26,920 nt of DNA, from contig JADGBB010000017.1 of NCBI GenBank assembly GCA_015231715.1, forward strand, positions 1-26,920, in the 5' to 3' direction. This document shows positions 24,571 through 26,920 of this stretch, in pieces. Numbering within the stretch: position 1 is the first letter of the stretch; every line of letters begins with the position of its first letter. Origin of the DNA: Candidatus Omnitrophota bacterium. Its GTDB lineage: Bacteria > Omnitrophota > Koll11 > Tantalellales > Tantalellaceae. A model generated the notes under the pieces. That model made no database searches. It was not told the DNA's origin and was given only the letters and a program-made list of their open reading frames with translations. The position numbers were made by a program, and so were the translations under genes.

Positions 24571-24769
24571 TTTTGTGTTTCTCCTCTATTCTTTGTATTT
24601 CATTAAGTTTGGCATTGTTTAGCTTGTGATGAGATGACAAAGCAACAATAGGCTCTATCCAAAACTTTGCCTCCCCGGAAGAACATTCCACATGAACATG
24701 CATTCTATCTTCTTCATTTGACAAAAAATAGAATCTATATCCTTTTTCTCTGAAAATTGTCGGACTCAT
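24527..24769 (-). CDS. DUF4160 family protein
   Basis: 80 residues. SPTIFREKGYRFYFLSNEE (2-20) followed by RMHVHVECSSGEAKFWIEP (22-40) is the DUF4160 core, with HVHV in place of PPHFHA; the C-terminal helix NEIQRIEEKHKNEIIKEWKK (56-75) is typical. It has been proposed, with DUF2442, as a small two-gene toxin-antitoxin-like unit, but which partner does what is not established. There is no ribosome binding site: a TGGTAAAAT extended -10 ends six bases before the ATG. It is intact, unlike the copy at 24071-24196. Confidence 0.78.
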   Translation of the reverse strand: MSPTIFREKGYRFYFLSNEEDRMHVHVECSSGEAKFWIEPIVALSSHHKLNNAKLNEIQRIEEKHKNEIIKEWKKFFGKR

Positions 24770-24775
24770 ATTTTA

Positions 24776-24784
24776 ATTTTACCA
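24776..24784 (-). promoter_or_regulatory. Extended -10, leaderless-type, of the DUF4160-DUF2442 pair
   Basis: TGGTAAAAT on the minus strand with six bases to the ATG, the same geometry as the beta-lactamase. No good -35 is visible, as expected for some extended -10 promoters. It lies immediately after the terminator of the upstream gene. Confidence 0.45.
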
Positions 24785-24790
24785 CACAAA

Positions 24791-24834
24791 ACAAAAATCG
24801 GGAAGAGCCAGACACGAAACCTGACGCTTCCCGA
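24791..24834 (-). terminator. Intrinsic terminator of the 580-aa protein gene
   Basis: On the minus strand, TCGGGAAG (24827-24834) pairs with CTTCCCGA (24798-24805), with additional pairing inside (CAG/CTG), followed by TTTTTGTTTT. It lies about 110 bases after the stop codon at 24943. Confidence 0.75.
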
Positions 24835-24846
24835 CATCAAAATTGG

Positions 24847-24876
24847 CTCCCTATGTTGGACGAGTTTCGCAACTAT
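24847..24876. repeat. Short repeat copy C, 3' of the 580-aa protein gene
   Basis: CTCC, then a block with GGACGAGTTT and AACTA as in copies A and B but with changes between. It lies about 67 bases after the stop codon at 24943, before the terminator. Confidence 0.65.
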
Positions 24877-24942
24877 CTTAATGAGGATATATCAGAAAAA
24901 GAACTTCAATTACATCTATAATCTTGCGATTTCTTCTGGTTA

Positions 24943-26685
24943 TTATGCGGATAGATAAATCCTCGCTATCGCTTCATTTTCTTCACGCAGAAGTTTAAGG
25001 TTCTTACGGTTCATTTTGGGTAAAATGCGTATAACCTTTGTAGCTAACATTGCTTTTAATTCTTCAATAGCTATAGGTCTATTAGCAAGAGAATCATATA
25101 AACTTTTTATGCTTTCAATATCTGATTTCTGTAAAGCCATTAAGTTTAATGTAATGCTTTCAAAAGTAGGTATATATGCTCCTTCATTTTCAAGCATTGC
25201 AGTCATCATGCTATCGTCTATGGCTGTAATCCAGGAAACATCTTTATAAGATGAAAAAGTACCTAAATTACTATTTTTTAGCACCATAACTATATTTTGT
25301 TTTTGAACTCCATCGCCTAAACCTTCAATTTCACGGATAAGCTGACCATTAGAACCTTTACCCCATACAACTCGAAGATTGTTGTCAAAAGTGCTACCAT
25401 CTGGATGCCTCATTGATTTTAATAATGTTTGCACCTCTTTTATCGCATCCCATATAGGTTCAATAGCTTGCTTTTGGTTGTTATCCACACCGTTATCTCC
25501 AAGTTCAGTATCAAGGGCAACTCCAAATACTTTATCTGGATTTTGCAGTATTGCACTCAAAATATTATTTTTGAATACTTCTGCTTGGTATGGTACTTGT
25601 TCTGCTCGTAGTGCCTCATCTATCCAAGTGTTATTAACCATATCCTTCACTTTTTTCAGGACATCACTATTAAGATTAACCCCATATTCAGCGAATGTAC
25701 TCCTTACAACTGCTTCAATTGCTTGTATGCCTTCCATATATTCTGGAACAGCATAGGTTTCATACAATCGTGTATTATTTGTCAATTTTGCAATAGCCCC
25801 TGAAAAAATAAACGTAGAATCTCTGGATGGCAGATTTAATGCTCTAATTTGTTCTGCCAGGGTTTCAGCCAGCAGTTTAACTCTGCTATCGTTATCTAAA
25901 GCACCTACAATATCTGCAATTAGCTCATTTTTCTTTATAGCCGTTCTTGCTATTTCAGTAAGAAAAGAAATATTGCCTCTGTTATTGATAAAAAGCCTCA
26001 ATATTTCACCTAACTGTTTTGTTCGAATCTCACCAAATACTTTTGATTGTATTTCGTTATATACAACACGATGGTCAGTTCTATCTACCCCATAATCTCC
26101 TTCTTCGGTTTTAAGATGTTCGGGAACACATTCGTGGAAAATATATTGAGCCAACAATTCTGGGGATAATGGATACAATAGCTCAATCAATTCAACGCTT
26201 AACCCAATATTATCTTGGTAGTTAAATCCCAACAGATAATCCTCTTCGCCTTCAATAATAGCGTTAAAAATAAAAAGTTTCTCTGATAAAAACTGATTTA
26301 GAAGGGAAAGTTGCAAAGATGCTTGTTCGCTTCTTTCTTGATGTCCTACAGGTATTTGAGATTTATTTGATAAGTATAATTGAATAGCAATTTTCGTCGC
26401 TTCTCTTACCTTTCTTAATATGTCAGCATCATAATCCGTTTTTACAACCAATTTATCTATGTTGGAAGTTCCATTTTTAAGTAAACCCACAAGCGGACGA
26501 CCATTTCCAATAGCTCCTGGTTCAAGTTTTTTGGCTACTTCGACTTGGGTATCCCTCATAGGGCTATCGTCACTTGATAGCCAACCTGCAAGATTCTGTG
26601 AGGAATATGCAGGCATCACTTGCACCCAGGAGAAAAGGGCTATAAGCGTTGTAGTTATAATATTTCTAAATAGAATTGTTTTCAT
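24943..26685 (-). CDS. Secreted protein of unknown function with an HE...H segment
   Basis: 580 residues. A signal peptide (1 to about 28, basic start, ALFSWVQVMPAYS) exports it. The mature part is mostly helical. AQYIFHECVPEH (179-190) with DRTDHR (201-206) resembles a recurrent segment of large secreted proteins in Candidatus Omnitrophota genomes, as I recall; it has His/Glu in a protease-like arrangement (H184, E185, H190, H205) but not a classic HExxH, so enzymatic activity is not claimed. C-terminally, SLANRPIAIEELKAML (535-550) precedes a Lys/Arg-rich end. There are no repeats and one Cys (C186). The gene has its own promoter and terminator and stands alone. I do not recognise a named family. 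Confidence 0.8.
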   Translation of the reverse strand: MKTILFRNIITTTLIALFSWVQVMPAYSSQNLAGWLSSDDSPMRDTQVEVAKKLEPGAIGNGRPLVGLLKNGTSNIDKLVVKTDYDADILRKVREATKIAIQLYLSNKSQIPVGHQERSEQASLQLSLLNQFLSEKLFIFNAIIEGEEDYLLGFNYQDNIGLSVELIELLYPLSPELLAQYIFHECVPEHLKTEEGDYGVDRTDHRVVYNEIQSKVFGEIRTKQLGEILRLFINNRGNISFLTEIARTAIKKNELIADIVGALDNDSRVKLLAETLAEQIRALNLPSRDSTFIFSGAIAKLTNNTRLYETYAVPEYMEGIQAIEAVVRSTFAEYGVNLNSDVLKKVKDMVNNTWIDEALRAEQVPYQAEVFKNNILSAILQNPDKVFGVALDTELGDNGVDNNQKQAIEPIWDAIKEVQTLLKSMRHPDGSTFDNNLRVVWGKGSNGQLIREIEGLGDGVQKQNIVMVLKNSNLGTFSSYKDVSWITAIDDSMMTAMLENEGAYIPTFESITLNLMALQKSDIESIKSLYDSLANRPIAIEELKAMLATKVIRILPKMNRKNLKLLREENEAIARIYLSA

Positions 26686-26714
26686 CTGTCCTGTCCCCTA
26701 TATATTTCACTAAA

Positions 26715-26742
26715 AGTATATCACATAATCCCAAATATTCAA
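26715..26742 (-). promoter_or_regulatory. Promoter of the 580-aa protein gene
   Basis: On the minus strand, TTGAAT (26737-26742), a 16-bp spacer and TATACT (26715-26720). The predicted start near 26708 leaves a 23-base leader that includes AGGGGA. Confidence 0.6.
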
Positions 26743-26818
26743 ATTTTTATTGGACTAACGAGGGCTTGTTTATTGATTTATGCTGAATATTGCTACAATG
26801 CTGTCCGGTAAAACTTTG

Positions 26819-26920
26819 TCACCAAAAACTATGTTGAAATTCTTTGATTTTAAAGTCCTTAATTTTAGCTGGTGTAACTCTTAACAAATCCATCAAAGAT
26901 AACCTTGCGGTAAGTGCTTC
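26819..26920 (-). CDS. 3' end of an unidentified gene (partial)
   Basis: An open frame enters from the window edge, runs 33 codons (RLSLMDLLRVTPAKIKDF in the middle, ending KEFQHSFW) and stops at TGA. The composition looks coding and the direction matches its neighbours, but it is too short to recognise. The stretch 26743-26818 after it shows no clear terminator. Confidence 0.4.
   Translation of the reverse strand, partial: EALTARLSLMDLLRVTPAKIKDFKIKEFQHSFW

Noticed and set aside
22814..24876. Classical integron with attC sites
   Set aside because: Only copy C contains a GTTRRRY/RYYYAAC box and no copy has the paired boxes 50-130 bp apart; no integrase is in the window. Kept only as a cassette-like pattern.

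Overview
The window is AT-rich bacterial chromosome. Sec signal peptides on proteins ending in an aromatic residue after amphipathic strands, a periplasmic class D beta-lactamase and a periplasmic thioredoxin/CcdA protein indicate a diderm (Gram-negative type) cell. The style of the secreted proteins, especially the 580-aa protein with an HE...H segment at the right end, recalls genomes of Candidatus Omnitrophota. That placement is inference from memory and could be wrong.

Layout. (1) 1-1265: a fragment of a dispersed repeat, then a nitronate monooxygenase/FabK-like flavoenzyme on the minus strand whose promoter -10 region is duplicated in tandem. (2) 1287-5950: a cell-surface cluster. It holds two outer-membrane beta-barrel candidates, an SLH-like secreted protein translationally coupled to the first barrel through a TTG start, and a divergent secreted low-complexity protein (Gly/Asn-rich block plus Pro-x-Pro-Glu/Asp block). 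(3) 6070-15020: a large minus-strand signalling locus with three histidine kinases (one split by an apparent one-base frameshift), a receiver-kinase fusion, a double-receiver protein whose second receiver has lost its phospho-acceptor Asp, a CBS-pair protein and a cytosine-deaminase-like enzyme. No DNA-binding output domain is present. (4) 15193-16353: a thioredoxin-CcdA/DsbD fusion. (5) 16354-16829: a gene-free region packed with inverted repeats, including one of about 205 bp, bounded by a 13-bp terminal inverted repeat. (6) 16887-21770: RNA and nucleotide housekeeping genes: DEAD-box helicase, U32 peptidase/RlhA-like rRNA hydroxylase, stand-alone RlmK-like methyltransferase and MazG. (7) 21939-22688: a membrane diguanylate cyclase. 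(8) 22800-24880: a cassette-like accessory region with a class D beta-lactamase, two DUF4160/DUF2442 modules (one with its DUF4160 half reduced to a pseudogene) and four related short repeats, each just 3' of a gene. (9) 24943-26920: the 580-aa secreted protein and the 3' end of an unidentified reading frame.

How the parts may work together. The signalling operon probably has one main promoter at 15081-15109 and reads through about 6.3 kb to the deaminase. The hybrid kinase at 6070-8697 has its own -10 candidate. Because no transcription-factor output is seen, the relay must act through a partner encoded elsewhere or by protein contact. Helicase and U32 gene form a plus-strand operon; MazG and RlmK form an overlapping minus-strand operon that meets it tail to tail with four bases between stops. 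Most minus-strand genes have clear Shine-Dalgarno sites. The beta-lactamase, the intact DUF4160 gene and the thioredoxin-CcdA gene lack one and instead have a -10 element almost at the start codon, which suggests leaderless mRNAs.
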